Origin: CAYLHS01 sp964383535 | GTDB lineage: Bacteria; Actinomycetota; Acidimicrobiia; Spongiisociales; UBA4744 | DNA length: 23,512 bases | Assembly (NCBI GenBank): GCA_964383535.1 | Contig: CAYLHS010000032.1 | Location: forward strand, 1-23,512 | Direction: 5' to 3' | The notes under the pieces: model-generated | What the model saw: the letters and a program-made list of their open reading frames with translations, nothing else | Database searches by the model: none | Told to the model about the DNA's origin: nothing | Translations under genes and position numbers: made by a program | Part shown: positions 7,096 through 14,026 of the stretch, piece by piece | Position numbering within the stretch: the first letter of the stretch is position 1 | Layout of the letters: every line of letters starts with the position of its first letter

Positions 7096-8180
7096 CATCG
7101 CTCGCCGCCGTCAGGAAGCATCTCGCAGCATTCGTCGTCGAACCCGCCACCGGCGCGCCGGGAGAGGCGATCACGGTTGCCCCGTCTACGGCGGAAGAGG
7201 CCGCCCGCGTGCTTCGAACGGCCGGGGAACACCACCTGGCCGTTGTTGTGTGGGGCGGCGGCACGCATCAGGGTTACGGCGATGCGGTCGAACCGTCGAT
7301 CGTCCTGTCGACGAGAAATCTGCTGGGCATCGACTGGCAGCCGGACGACCTGACGGTCACCGTCGGCGCCGGTGTGACCGTCGCCGAACTCGAGCGTCGA
7401 CTCGAAAGCCGAGGCCAGACGGCGGTGCTCCCGGAGCACTCCGGAGCGGCGACCGTCGGCGGTGTGGTCGCCGCCGGCGTGTCCGGCTATCGAAGGCTCC
7501 GCTACGGCCCCACCCGGGATCGTGTACTCGGGGTCACCTTCGTCACCGGAGATGGAAGAGTCGTGAAGGGAAGAGGCAAGGTGGTGAAGAACGTCGCCGG
7601 CTATGACGTTCCGAGACTCCTGACGGGGTCGCTTGGTCGTCTTGGGCTGATCACCGAGATCACGCTGAAACTGTGGCCGATTCCTGTGTCGATCGCGACG
7701 GTGCATATCGATCGACCGGAAGAAGGGCGCTGGTATCGGCCGTTCGCCGTGCTGGAGACGAATGGTCACGGAACAGTCGTGCTCGGAGGACATCCGGACG
7801 CCATCCGGGCGGACGCACCGGCTCACACGCCGGGTGCCGCGTGGCCGGAACCGATCACCGGCCCTGTCCGGGTCGAGGTCCGTGTACCGGCGCGCCACAC
7901 GAGAGCGGCGATCGATCGGATCCCTCGCGCGTGGAGCTACCTCGCCCAGTTCGGCGTCGGAGTGGTCACCGTCGGGATGGATACCCCGGACGTCGATGCG
8001 GTGCTCGAGCTACGCGGGTGGGCGGAGTCGACGGGAGGCTCACTCGTGGTCGCGGCCGGGGGTCTTCCCATCGATCCTTGGGGAACCCCGCCAGCCTCGC
8101 TCGACATCCAACGCCGGATCGTCGAAGCGTTCGATCCCCATGGGGTCATGGCTGTCGGCAGGCTGCCGGGGGCACTCTGA
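7092..8180 (+). CDS. glcE: Glycolate oxidase subunit GlcE (FAD-binding)
   Basis: A 362-residue second FAD-binding subunit of the glycolate oxidase complex. It carries the PCMH-type FAD fold: VVVWGGGTHQGYG (residues about 46-58), LTVTVGAGVTVAELE, LPEHSGAATVGGVVAAGVSG, then RVLGVTFVTGDGRVVKGRGK and KNVAGYDVPRLLTGSLGRLG, the last being very typical of GlcE. The C-terminal half is less conserved and ends in IDIQ/VEAFDPHG-like sequence (residues LDIQRRIVEAFDPHGVMAVG), a common ending of these proteins. Its ATG overlaps the glcD stop by four bases and its TGA overlaps the glcF ATG (TGATG), so stoichiometric coupled translation is likely. Length is normal for the family (about 350-400). Confidence 0.92.
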   Translation: MTSLAAVRKHLAAFVVEPATGAPGEAITVAPSTAEEAARVLRTAGEHHLAVVVWGGGTHQGYGDAVEPSIVLSTRNLLGIDWQPDDLTVTVGAGVTVAELERRLESRGQTAVLPEHSGAATVGGVVAAGVSGYRRLRYGPTRDRVLGVTFVTGDGRVVKGRGKVVKNVAGYDVPRLLTGSLGRLGLITEITLKLWPIPVSIATVHIDRPEEGRWYRPFAVLETNGHGTVVLGGHPDAIRADAPAHTPGAAWPEPITGPVRVEVRVPARHTRAAIDRIPRAWSYLAQFGVGVVTVGMDTPDVDAVLELRGWAESTGGSLVVAAGGLPIDPWGTPPASLDIQRRIVEAFDPHGVMAVGRLPGAL

Positions 8181-9373
8181 TGGGTTGGATCACTCCCGAA
8201 GGTCCTGGTCCGATCGATCTGTCCAGGTGCGTCTCCTGTGGACTCTGCCTTGCCGTGTGCCCGACCTACCAGCTCACCGCCGACGAGTCGGCGTCCCCAC
8301 GTGGCAGGTTGTCGGCGATGGCCGCAGTGGCAGATGACACGCTGCCGATGGATGGCACGTTCGAGGAAGTCATCGGTTTCTGCCTCCAGTGCAGGGCGTG
8401 TGAGGCGATCTGTCCGGCTCTCGTGCCGTTCGGGAGCATGATCGAGGGTGTGCGGGCCGAGCTCAACCAGCAACGACCGTCGGTGACGAAGCGCGTCCTC
8501 GACCGGGCGCTCGGACGGTGGGTGTCGATGCCTGGCTTGGTCTCGGCGGGTGTGCGCGTCGCCACGACCGCCCATCGCCTCGGGATCGAGCTGCCCGGCA
8601 TGCTGGGTGGCTTTCGCCGCGGCAACCGAGCCGCTTTGCGTGGCGGTGACTTCCCGGGGATCGGTAGCGAACGTGCGACAGTTGGATTGCTCCTCGGATG
8701 CATCATGGAATCCGGCTTTTCCGACGTGCACGTCGCGACGATCGAGGTGCTCAGACGTGCCGGGTACCGGGTCGTGGTGCCCGATGCGCAGGTTTGTTGC
8801 GGCGCACTCGCCGCGCACGAAGGTGCGGCGGTCGAGGCACACCGGCTTGCGGAGAGGAACACGGCTGCGTTCGGCGACGTCGATTTCGTCGTCGCAGACG
8901 CGGCGGGGTGCAGCGCGCACCTCAAGGAGTACGACAAGTGGGCTGCCGGCTCGCCGATGAGAGCCCGCGACGTCACCGAGGTCGTTGCAGAGGCCATCGA
9001 GGAGGGCCACCTTCCGGTCTCGACCGTCCAGCGCGGTCCCATCACCGTGCACGATCCATGTCACCTACGGCACGCTCAGCGGATCACAGAGCAGCCACGG
9101 ACAATCCTGCGAGCCGCAGGGTATGAACTCATCGATCTCGATGATTCGGCGCTGTGCTGTGGTGCGGCGGGAGCGTGGGGCGCGCTCAACCCAGCTGCTT
9201 CCAAGGAGCTCGGTGAGCGCAAAGCGGACCTGATCCGTTCAGCAGGGTCGACCCTGGTGGCATCGGCGAACGTCGGCTGTGAGATGCAGCTTCGATCCCA
9301 CCTTGACACGTGGTATCAGATCGCGCACCCTGTCGAGGTCTACTGGAGGGCGCTGACCGACGACGGACAGTAG
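8180..9373 (+). CDS. glcF: Glycolate oxidase iron-sulfur subunit GlcF
   Basis: A 397-residue electron-transfer subunit carrying two [4Fe-4S] clusters and two CCG domains; it passes electrons from the flavin subunits towards the quinone pool. The first cluster motif is CVSCGLCLAVCP (about residues 17-28) and the second CLQCRACEAICP (about 71-82), both CxxCxxCxxxCP. The CCG domains follow: VCCGALAAHEG with AAGCSAHLKEY, and HDPCHLRHAQR with LCCGAAGAWG and NVGCEMQL. All expected cysteines are present. ATG 8180 overlaps the glcE stop as TGATG; the open frame further upstream lies inside glcE. It is the last gene of the glc operon. The nearest downstream gene starts 22 bases later and may be co-transcribed. 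Confidence 0.93.
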   Translation: MGWITPEGPGPIDLSRCVSCGLCLAVCPTYQLTADESASPRGRLSAMAAVADDTLPMDGTFEEVIGFCLQCRACEAICPALVPFGSMIEGVRAELNQQRPSVTKRVLDRALGRWVSMPGLVSAGVRVATTAHRLGIELPGMLGGFRRGNRAALRGGDFPGIGSERATVGLLLGCIMESGFSDVHVATIEVLRRAGYRVVVPDAQVCCGALAAHEGAAVEAHRLAERNTAAFGDVDFVVADAAGCSAHLKEYDKWAAGSPMRARDVTEVVAEAIEEGHLPVSTVQRGPITVHDPCHLRHAQRITEQPRTILRAAGYELIDLDDSALCCGAAGAWGALNPAASKELGERKADLIRSAGSTLVASANVGCEMQLRSHLDTWYQIAHPVEVYWRALTDDGQ

Positions 9374-9395
9374 GCTTTACGACTTGGAGGCGGCG

Positions 9396-9995
9396 GTGCA
9401 CGAACTCGACACGTCAACGGTCTACGTGAGTCCGATGCGACGCCGCGTACGACTCTTCTGGCGTGTTCTGGGCACCACGTTCGATGTGGGACTCATGGTC
9501 GTGGGAACGGCGTTGGTCGCGTTCGCTGCGGTGATCCTCCTCGACGGATTCGATGTGGTGAACCGTGGCCTTACGACCAGCACGGGAGCGATGCTTGGAT
9601 CGAGCCTCGTGATCGCCGTGTTCGGGGCGTTTGCGATCGGCGTCGCCGTCGAGGGCCCCGTGAAGGAGTTCAGGGAGCTCTCCGCCAACGAGATCGAGCT
9701 TGCCGCCGCGAGGGGGCTCGCGTTGATCGTCACCGGCGTCGTCTTGCTGATCATTGGCAGGCTGGCGTTGGGGTATGTGAGCGATCTCCCAGTGGTGTTC
9801 GAGCAATCCCTGCAGATCGTCGTCGCGAGCGGAATCTCAGGTTTCACCTGGACGCTGGTGGTCGGCTTGGTTGCGCTGTGGGGCGTCCGGCGGGTGTTTG
9901 CAGATCGAGGATGGCTCGACCAGATCGAGCTGCCACTGCTCTATGTGGTGTGGGCCGTCGGTCTGGCCATCGTGTTCGGGATGATCACGAGCTGA
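9396..9995 (+). CDS. Five-helix membrane protein, unknown function
   Basis: A 199-residue protein with about five predicted membrane segments: FDVGLMVVGTALVAFAAVIL, then AMLGSSLVIAVFGAFAIGVA, then GLALIVTGVVLLIIGRLALG, then VASGISGFTWTLVVGLVALW, and LPLLYVVWAVGLAIVFGMIT. The N-terminus is short and ends in a basic MRRRVRLFWR. The loop after helix 2 carries the acidic VKEFRELSANEIELAA. I chose GTG 9396 because GGAGG at 9386-9390 sits five bases upstream; an in-frame TTG at 9384 overlaps that site. I do not recognise the family. It follows glcF by 22 bases, so co-transcription is possible, although TAGGCT at 9371-9376 could be a separate -10 box. Its last 11 bases overlap the convergent aminotransferase gene. 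Confidence 0.65.
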   Translation: MHELDTSTVYVSPMRRRVRLFWRVLGTTFDVGLMVVGTALVAFAAVILLDGFDVVNRGLTTSTGAMLGSSLVIAVFGAFAIGVAVEGPVKEFRELSANEIELAAARGLALIVTGVVLLIIGRLALGYVSDLPVVFEQSLQIVVASGISGFTWTLVVGLVALWGVRRVFADRGWLDQIELPLLYVVWAVGLAIVFGMITS

Positions 9996-11136
9996 GCTTC
10001 GTCATTCTCTCAAGCGCACATTCGATCGTCGCCTCGTCCTTGCAGAACGCGAACCGAACAAGTGACGCTCCGTCCTCCCTGTGGTGGTAGAACGCGCTCG
10101 GTGGGATCACTGCGACACCGATGTCCGCAACCATGTGGCGGGCAAACGCGACATCGTCGGGGAATCCGAACGGAGTGTGATCTGCCAGCGCGAAGTAGGT
10201 TCCTTCGGGTGTGAAGACCTCGAATCCGAGACTTCGTAGCCCATCGGTGAGCAGGTCCCTGCGCCGCCTGTACGCCGCGGTCAACTCGTCATAGAACGGC
10301 CGCGACGCCCGGAGTGCTGCTGCTGCTCCGTACTGGATAGGCGTGGCCGTGGCGAACGTGACGAACTGGTGAGCCGCACGGATGCCACGTGTCAGAGCCT
10401 CCGGGCCGATTGCCCACCCGACCTTCCATCCTGTCAGCGAGAATGTCTTGCCGAGCGACGACAGCGTCAGCGTCCTCTCCCACATTCCGTCGAGCTGGGC
10501 AAGGGAGAGGTGCGATCCGTCGAACACGAGGTCCTCGTACACCTCGTCGGTGATCGCTATCGCATCGTGTTCCTTGCACAGACTCGCAACGAGCTGGAGC
10601 TCGTCGCGCGAGAAGACTCGGCCTGTCGGGTTGTGGGGTGTGTTGATGAGGATCGCCCTGGTCCGTGGGGTGAAGGCCGCGCGGAGCATCTCTTCGCCGA
10701 GCTCGAAGTGAGGGGGTACGAGTGTGACGAACCTGGGGATCGCCCCCGCGAGGGCGATATCTGCGGGGTACGAGTCGTAGAACGGCTCGATGACCACCAC
10801 TTCGTCGCCGGGGTCGATCAGGCCGAGAAAGGAGGAGGCAAGTGCCTCGGTACACCCCGAGGTCACGGTGACGTTGCCGTCCGGGTCGACGTCGATGCCT
10901 GTGCGTGAGGTGAAGCGTTCCGCTATGGCCCTGCGTAGGCCTGATACTCCCGACAGCGGTGCGTACTGGTTCTTCCCGGACCGAATCGCGTCGATGGCGG
11001 CATCTTTGACGAAGTCAGGGCCGTCGAAGTTGGGGAACCCCTGTCCCAGGTTGACCGCGTCGTGTTGGACGGCCAGGTGGCTGATCTCCGTGAAGATCGT
11101 TTGGCCAAATGCCTGAAGGCGGCGGGCAGTGTTCAT
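9985..11136 (-). CDS. Class I aminotransferase (kynurenine/methionine/glutamine-oxoacid type)
   Basis: A 383-residue PLP enzyme of aminotransferase class I/II, closest in style to kynurenine aminotransferase, glutamine transaminase K and YbdL-like methionine aminotransferases. It opens with FTEISHLAVQHDAVNLGQGFPNFDGPDF, and the LGQGFPNF motif is characteristic of that subgroup. Other motifs are TSGCTEALASS, NTPHNPTGRVFSRDEL with the PLP-ring Asn near 169, ITDEVYEDLVFDG with the conserved Asp near 197, and SSLGKTFSLTGWKVGW with the Schiff-base Lys at about 230. The carboxylate-binding Arg is probably in SLVRFAFCK near the C-terminus. Length is typical (380-400). The substrate cannot be fixed from sequence. 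It is divergent from a methyltransferase gene with only 27 bases between starts, and neither a clear -10 box nor a Shine-Dalgarno sequence is evident there. Its stop overlaps the convergent membrane-protein gene by 11 bases. Confidence 0.88.
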   Translation of the reverse strand: MNTARRLQAFGQTIFTEISHLAVQHDAVNLGQGFPNFDGPDFVKDAAIDAIRSGKNQYAPLSGVSGLRRAIAERFTSRTGIDVDPDGNVTVTSGCTEALASSFLGLIDPGDEVVVIEPFYDSYPADIALAGAIPRFVTLVPPHFELGEEMLRAAFTPRTRAILINTPHNPTGRVFSRDELQLVASLCKEHDAIAITDEVYEDLVFDGSHLSLAQLDGMWERTLTLSSLGKTFSLTGWKVGWAIGPEALTRGIRAAHQFVTFATATPIQYGAAAALRASRPFYDELTAAYRRRRDLLTDGLRSLGFEVFTPEGTYFALADHTPFGFPDDVAFARHMVADIGVAVIPPSAFYHHREDGASLVRFAFCKDEATIECALERMTKLSS

Positions 11137-11163
11137 CTGCTCGTTTGTGTGTGATGCACGACC

Positions 11164-11754
11164 ATGGTTTCCTCAGGAGACATGAAAGCACGACCCGACC
11201 CTCAGGAGTACTGGAACCAGCGGTACGTGGAGGGATGGTCTCAGGAACCGACAGCGTTCATGCGCTCGATCGCCGATCTCGTGCCTTCCTCCGGGCGGGC
11301 GCTCGATGTAGCCGGCGGGAACGGACGCAACGCCCTGTGGATCGCCGCGCGTGGGTTGGATACGACCGTCGTCGACATGTCAGATAGGGCGCTCGGTCTT
11401 GCCCAGGCTGCCGCCGACGATCTGGGGGTGCCGCTCACATGTATCCACTCCGATCTGCGATCGGAAGGACTTCCCTCCGGCCAGTGGGATATGATCCTTT
11501 GCTCTCACTACCTGCAACGGGATTTGTTCCCCGAGATGGTCGGGTCACTCGTCGTGGGGGGGCTGCTCGCCTGCGCAATCGCGACCGTTCGCAACCTCGA
11601 ACGCCATCCCCGGCCCCCCAAGGAATTCGTCCTCGACGAAGGTGAGCTGCCGGATCTCGTCGGTGGATTGGCGGTACTCCGGTACGAAGAGGGCTGGTTC
11701 GGCGACCATCACGAAGCGCGAATCGTGGCTAGGAAGTCATTGCAGGAGCAATGA
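11164..11754 (+). CDS. Class I SAM-dependent methyltransferase
   Basis: A 196-residue methyltransferase of the small TehB/thiopurine-methyltransferase-like type. It has the lead-in YWNQRYVEGWSQEPTAFM, SAM-binding motif I as ALDVAGGNGRNALWIAARG (residues about 46-64), motif II TVVDMSDRALGLA with the ribose-binding acidic Asp, and a post-motif ILCSHYLQRDLFPEM. The C-terminus is a short beta hairpin ending HEARIVARKS. The substrate is unknown; tellurite or small-thiol methylation is seen in relatives. The start is uncertain: ATG 11164 has TGTGAT eight bases upstream (a weak leaderless-type signal), whereas ATG 11182 has AGGAG only two bases away, too close for good pairing. The coding end lies inside a strong 12-bp hairpin. 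Confidence 0.8.
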   Translation: MVSSGDMKARPDPQEYWNQRYVEGWSQEPTAFMRSIADLVPSSGRALDVAGGNGRNALWIAARGLDTTVVDMSDRALGLAQAAADDLGVPLTCIHSDLRSEGLPSGQWDMILCSHYLQRDLFPEMVGSLVVGGLLACAIATVRNLERHPRPPKEFVLDEGELPDLVGGLAVLRYEEGWFGDHHEARIVARKSLQEQ

Positions 11755-11759
11755 CTTCC
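11732..11759 (+). terminator. Perfect 12-bp hairpin spanning the methyltransferase stop codon
   Basis: GGAAGTCATTGC (11732-11743) and GCAATGACTTCC (11748-11759) are exact complements around an AGGA loop. The TGA stop at 11752-11754 is in the 3' arm. A short TTT follows at 11763-11765. It is a likely terminator, and possibly acts in both directions. Confidence 0.55.
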
Positions 11760-11765
11760 GTGTTT

Positions 11766-11890
11766 CCTCCCCCAGGGAGCGAAGCGACCGTTGGGGGAGG
11801 TGGACTCGGCCGTAGGCCGAGGACGGAGGGGGCCGTCCCCACCAACCCAGCAGCTCGCTAGGCGGGCTGAAGGCCTGCGAAGCGGGCCTT
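11766..11890. repeat. Gene-free cluster of five adjacent hairpins (REP-like element)
   Basis: Between the methyltransferase and GNAT genes lie consecutive complementary pairs. They are CCTCCCCCA/TGGGGGAGG (11766-11774, 11792-11800), CTCGGCC/GGCCGAG (11805-11811, 11815-11821), GGACGG/CCGTCC (11821-11826, 11833-11838), CAGCTCGC/GCGGGCTG (11851-11858, 11862-11869, one G-T pair) and AAGGCCTGC/GCGGGCCTT (11870-11878, 11882-11890, one G-T pair). The last contains the TAA stop of the minus-strand GNAT gene and may end that transcript. The overall pattern, GGGGGAGGTGG then a GC hairpin then GGAGGGGG, resembles dispersed intergenic palindromic repeats. There is no second copy in this window, so calling it a repeat family is inference. 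Confidence 0.5.
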
Positions 11891-12461
11891 ACTCGAACGG
11901 ATTCCCGAGCCCGTCGGTCAGTTCGGGGTGACGCGCGTAGAACTCCTCGCGGATCTGATCCATCACCACGTTGTCGAGCAGCGTGCCGTTCTTGTAGATG
12001 GCGTTGTGCATCCTCGCTGCGATCTTGAAACCGACTTTCTCGGCGAGACCGATCGCTCTCGGGTTTCCGCTGTGGGTCCACAGCTGTACGACCTGGACTC
12101 CCAACTCGACGAACAGGAACGTGACCAGCAGTTCGTTGGCCTCTTCCGCGTAGCCCTTTCCCCATGCGTTCTTGGAGAACATGACGCCGATCCCCACGGA
12201 GTGGCGGCGTTGCAGGCCGTTGTACCCTATGTAGCCGATGGCGGTCCCGGTCGATCGTTCTTCGACGATGAACCGTCCTTCGAGGGGGTCGTAGTTGAAC
12301 TCCCGCGTCTCGTACCGCTTCCGAAGCATCGGTACCGTGTAGTCGGGTGGGAGGGTCTTGCTCCAGGCCTGGGTGTCGAGGTCGTTGCGGAGTGCGGCGA
12401 GCAGCTCGGCGTCGCCTTCGCGTTCCTCCCGGAGGGTGACGAGGGTTCCTTCAATGGGCAT
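11889..12461 (-). CDS. GNAT N-acetyltransferase, RimJ/RimL type
   Basis: A 190-residue GNAT-fold acetyltransferase using acetyl-CoA. It starts MPIEGTLVTLREEREGDAE, the standard RimJ/RimL-type opening. Strand 4 and motif A are GVMFSKNAWGKGYAEEANEL, where WGKGYA supplies the pyrophosphate-binding loop. It then has VQLWTHSGNPRAIGLAEKVGF, the family's N-x-x-A-x-x-x-x-E-K-x-G-F signature. The substrate could be a ribosomal protein N-terminus, an antibiotic or a small amine; sequence does not decide. ATG 12461 is preferred over the open frame from 12482 because GGAAGG lies about six bases upstream and the family alignment begins here. It overlaps the upstream GNAT gene by 11 bases, so the two are an operon. 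The stop sits inside a 9-bp hairpin. Confidence 0.85.
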   Translation of the reverse strand: MPIEGTLVTLREEREGDAELLAALRNDLDTQAWSKTLPPDYTVPMLRKRYETREFNYDPLEGRFIVEERSTGTAIGYIGYNGLQRRHSVGIGVMFSKNAWGKGYAEEANELLVTFLFVELGVQVVQLWTHSGNPRAIGLAEKVGFKIAARMHNAIYKNGTLLDNVVMDQIREEFYARHPELTDGLGNPFE

Positions 12462-12987
12462 GTGCCGCCTTCCAATCACCACGAAGCATCTCCACGGGGA
12501 TGGAGTCGGCGAAGCGGCCGTCGTGGATGCTGGCCCTCCGGACCCGTCCGGCGGGCGTGAATCCGAGCGACTCCGAGAGTCGTAGCGCGGGTTCGTTCCA
12601 GTCGGCGATCCAGCTGTGGATTGCTGTGGTCGGCAGGTGTGTGAATGCCCAGTCGATCAGCAGATTCGCCGCTTCGGATCCGTATCCGGAGCGCTGGTGG
12701 TCGGGCGCGATCACCACATCGACGAAGGGGGTCAGTGTGTCCCAGCCGTAGTCGACGGTCGCGTACCCAACAGGATGCTCATCGACGACGACTGTCAAGT
12801 AGAGCGAGTTCTTGGCCTCTTTGGACTTCTCTAGGTGTCGTTCGACATCGGCGGTCGTGAGCGGCCGTTCTTCGTCGTCGTCCAGGTAGCGGCGTCCGCG
12901 AAGCTCGGGGTGATTCATGATGCGATGCAGGTCGACAGTGTCGCCTCGTTCGATCGCTCTCAGCAATACGTGTGGACCTTCGAACAC
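12451..12987 (-). CDS. GNAT N-acetyltransferase
   Basis: A 178-residue GNAT protein starting at GTG (MFEGPHVLLRAIERGDTVDL). It carries the strand-4/motif A sequence VDVVIAPDHQRSGYGSEAANL, in which QRSGYGSEA is the acetyl-CoA pyrophosphate loop, and ends with IADWNEPALRLSESLGF, the usual N-x-x-A-x-x-x-x-x-x-x-G-F segment. It is a paralogue-like partner of the next gene, with which it overlaps by 11 bases, so it is the first gene of a two-GNAT operon. TAGTCT on the minus strand is followed by six bases and the GTG, so the mRNA is probably leaderless. Substrate unknown. Confidence 0.85.
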   Translation of the reverse strand: MFEGPHVLLRAIERGDTVDLHRIMNHPELRGRRYLDDDEERPLTTADVERHLEKSKEAKNSLYLTVVVDEHPVGYATVDYGWDTLTPFVDVVIAPDHQRSGYGSEAANLLIDWAFTHLPTTAIHSWIADWNEPALRLSESLGFTPAGRVRRASIHDGRFADSIPVEMLRGDWKAAHAH

Positions 12988-12993
12988 GCCAAC

Positions 12994-12999
12994 AGACTA
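12994..12999 (-). promoter_or_regulatory. Putative -10 box (TAGTCT) of the two-GNAT operon
   Basis: On the minus strand TAGTCT, then GTTGGC, then the GTG start at 12987. The spacing is the same as at glcD and at the 18920 gene. Confidence 0.5.
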
Positions 13000-13038
13000 C
13001 TCAGGGGCCGGCATGTCGGCCCGTGAGGTCTTGGTTCT

Positions 13039-13112
13039 CGGTTGTCAGAGTTCGGTAGGACACTCGCCCCGAGGTCTCGTAGCAACGCGGCCCGCGCTCC
13101 TACCGACAACCG
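13039..13112. other. Long interrupted inverted repeat between two GNAT genes
   Basis: CGGTTGT (13039-13045) pairs with ACAACCG (13106-13112), and CGGTAGGA (13053-13060) pairs with TCCTACCG (13098-13105). The two 3' segments are contiguous, while the two 5' segments are separated by CAGAGTT, which would bulge out. The 37-base loop is itself GC-rich. The element occupies the 160-bp gap upstream of the 12987 promoter and contains no convincing ORF. It may be a folded RNA, an operator region or a remnant of a repeat; I cannot tell which. Confidence 0.4.
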
Positions 13113-13131
13113 TCGACTGATGACCGACTGC

Positions 13132-13148
13132 GGCGGGCGTGGCCCGCC
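13132..13148 (-). terminator. 7-bp GC hairpin at the end of the two-domain GNAT gene
   Basis: GGCGGGC (13132-13138) and GCCCGCC (13142-13148) around a GTG loop. The stem begins at the last base of the minus-strand TAG stop (13148-13150). No T-run follows, so this is a U-poor terminator candidate. Confidence 0.45.
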
Positions 13149-14023
13149 TAGATGGCCTTCTCATACACCAGTAGGTCGTGCCGAGAAGCAAAGCCGGCCC
13201 TCTTTGCAGCGCGATCGAGCCATTGGGTCTCCGGCAGCATGACGACGATCCGCTCTGCCCCGTCTCCGGAACCCCGGTCGATTGTGGCTCTGAGGAGGCG
13301 GTAGGCGTCTTCTTCTGCCGCCATCACCCACGACACCCAGAAGGTCGTGGGGTCATCGTCGTCAGTGTCGCCGATGAGCCAGCCTGCCGGGCAGTACCAG
13401 AAGGCCCGCCGTCGGACGGCGTCGAAGAGATCGTCCGGCCGAAACCGCCGCCATGTCCAGCGCTCGGAGATGAGCCCGTGGCTCGCGGCAGCCAATGATT
13501 CCGCGGACCATGCGAGGAACGCCGGCCCGACTTCCGTCTCCCTGGCGGGCATGAGCCGTTCTTCAGCGGGGACCCGCTTGCCTCCATTGCCGGCTACGCC
13601 CGGTGCGGCGTCGCCGACCGACCGCATCCACATTCGCCACCGGGACACGAGCCGGAACCCTGACTTGGTGACCTGGCCCTGAGCGGCCGTGTTCCAGACC
13701 TCGGTGACCAAGCGCATCACCTGGGCGCCGTGTTCGCTCGCCCATCTCTCACCGGCCTCCGTGAGCGCGCTCGAGATGCCGCGTCTTCGGTGGTCGGGAT
13801 GTACTCGGGCGCCTTGTCCCCAGATCTCCGTGGGGGAGATGAGCGTCCAGCGTGCGATGCCGATGGCCGTATCGTCTTCGTCGGTCGCTACCAGCGTGAC
13901 TCCGCTCGTGTCCGCTTGCCATTCGTCGAACACGTCAACGACGTAGTCGCCCCAGTCGAATGTCGTGTCGGTGAACGCGGCGATGGCGTCCTTATCGCCA
14001 ACGCTGGCCGGGCGGATGTTCAC
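13148..14023 (-). CDS. Two-domain GNAT acetyltransferase-like protein
   Basis: A 291-residue protein. The N-terminal domain (about residues 1-140) is a clear GNAT: MNIRPASVGDKDAIAAF, then ARVHPDHRRRGISSALTEAG with the RRRGIS acetyl-CoA loop, then WNTAAQGQVTKSGFRLVSRW. The C-terminal part (about 150-291) ends RIVVMLPETQWLDRAAKRAGF followed by VYEKAI, which looks like the last strand and helix of a second GNAT fold without an intact acetyl-CoA loop. Tandem GNATs of this size include mycothiol synthase-like proteins, but nothing here identifies the substrate. The start is GTG 14023, three bases after the argS stop on the same strand and with no good Shine-Dalgarno sequence, so expression probably depends on the argS transcript. 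A GC hairpin follows the stop. Confidence 0.78.
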   Translation of the reverse strand: MNIRPASVGDKDAIAAFTDTTFDWGDYVVDVFDEWQADTSGVTLVATDEDDTAIGIARWTLISPTEIWGQGARVHPDHRRRGISSALTEAGERWASEHGAQVMRLVTEVWNTAAQGQVTKSGFRLVSRWRMWMRSVGDAAPGVAGNGGKRVPAEERLMPARETEVGPAFLAWSAESLAAASHGLISERWTWRRFRPDDLFDAVRRRAFWYCPAGWLIGDTDDDDPTTFWVSWVMAAEEDAYRLLRATIDRGSGDGAERIVVMLPETQWLDRAAKRAGFASRHDLLVYEKAI

Positions 14024-14026
14024 GGC

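Noticed and set aside
13021..13147. tRNA or other structured RNA gene in the gap before the two-domain GNAT gene
   Set aside because: No cloverleaf arms, no TPsiC-like consensus and no CCA end could be fitted; only the bulged inverted repeat remains.
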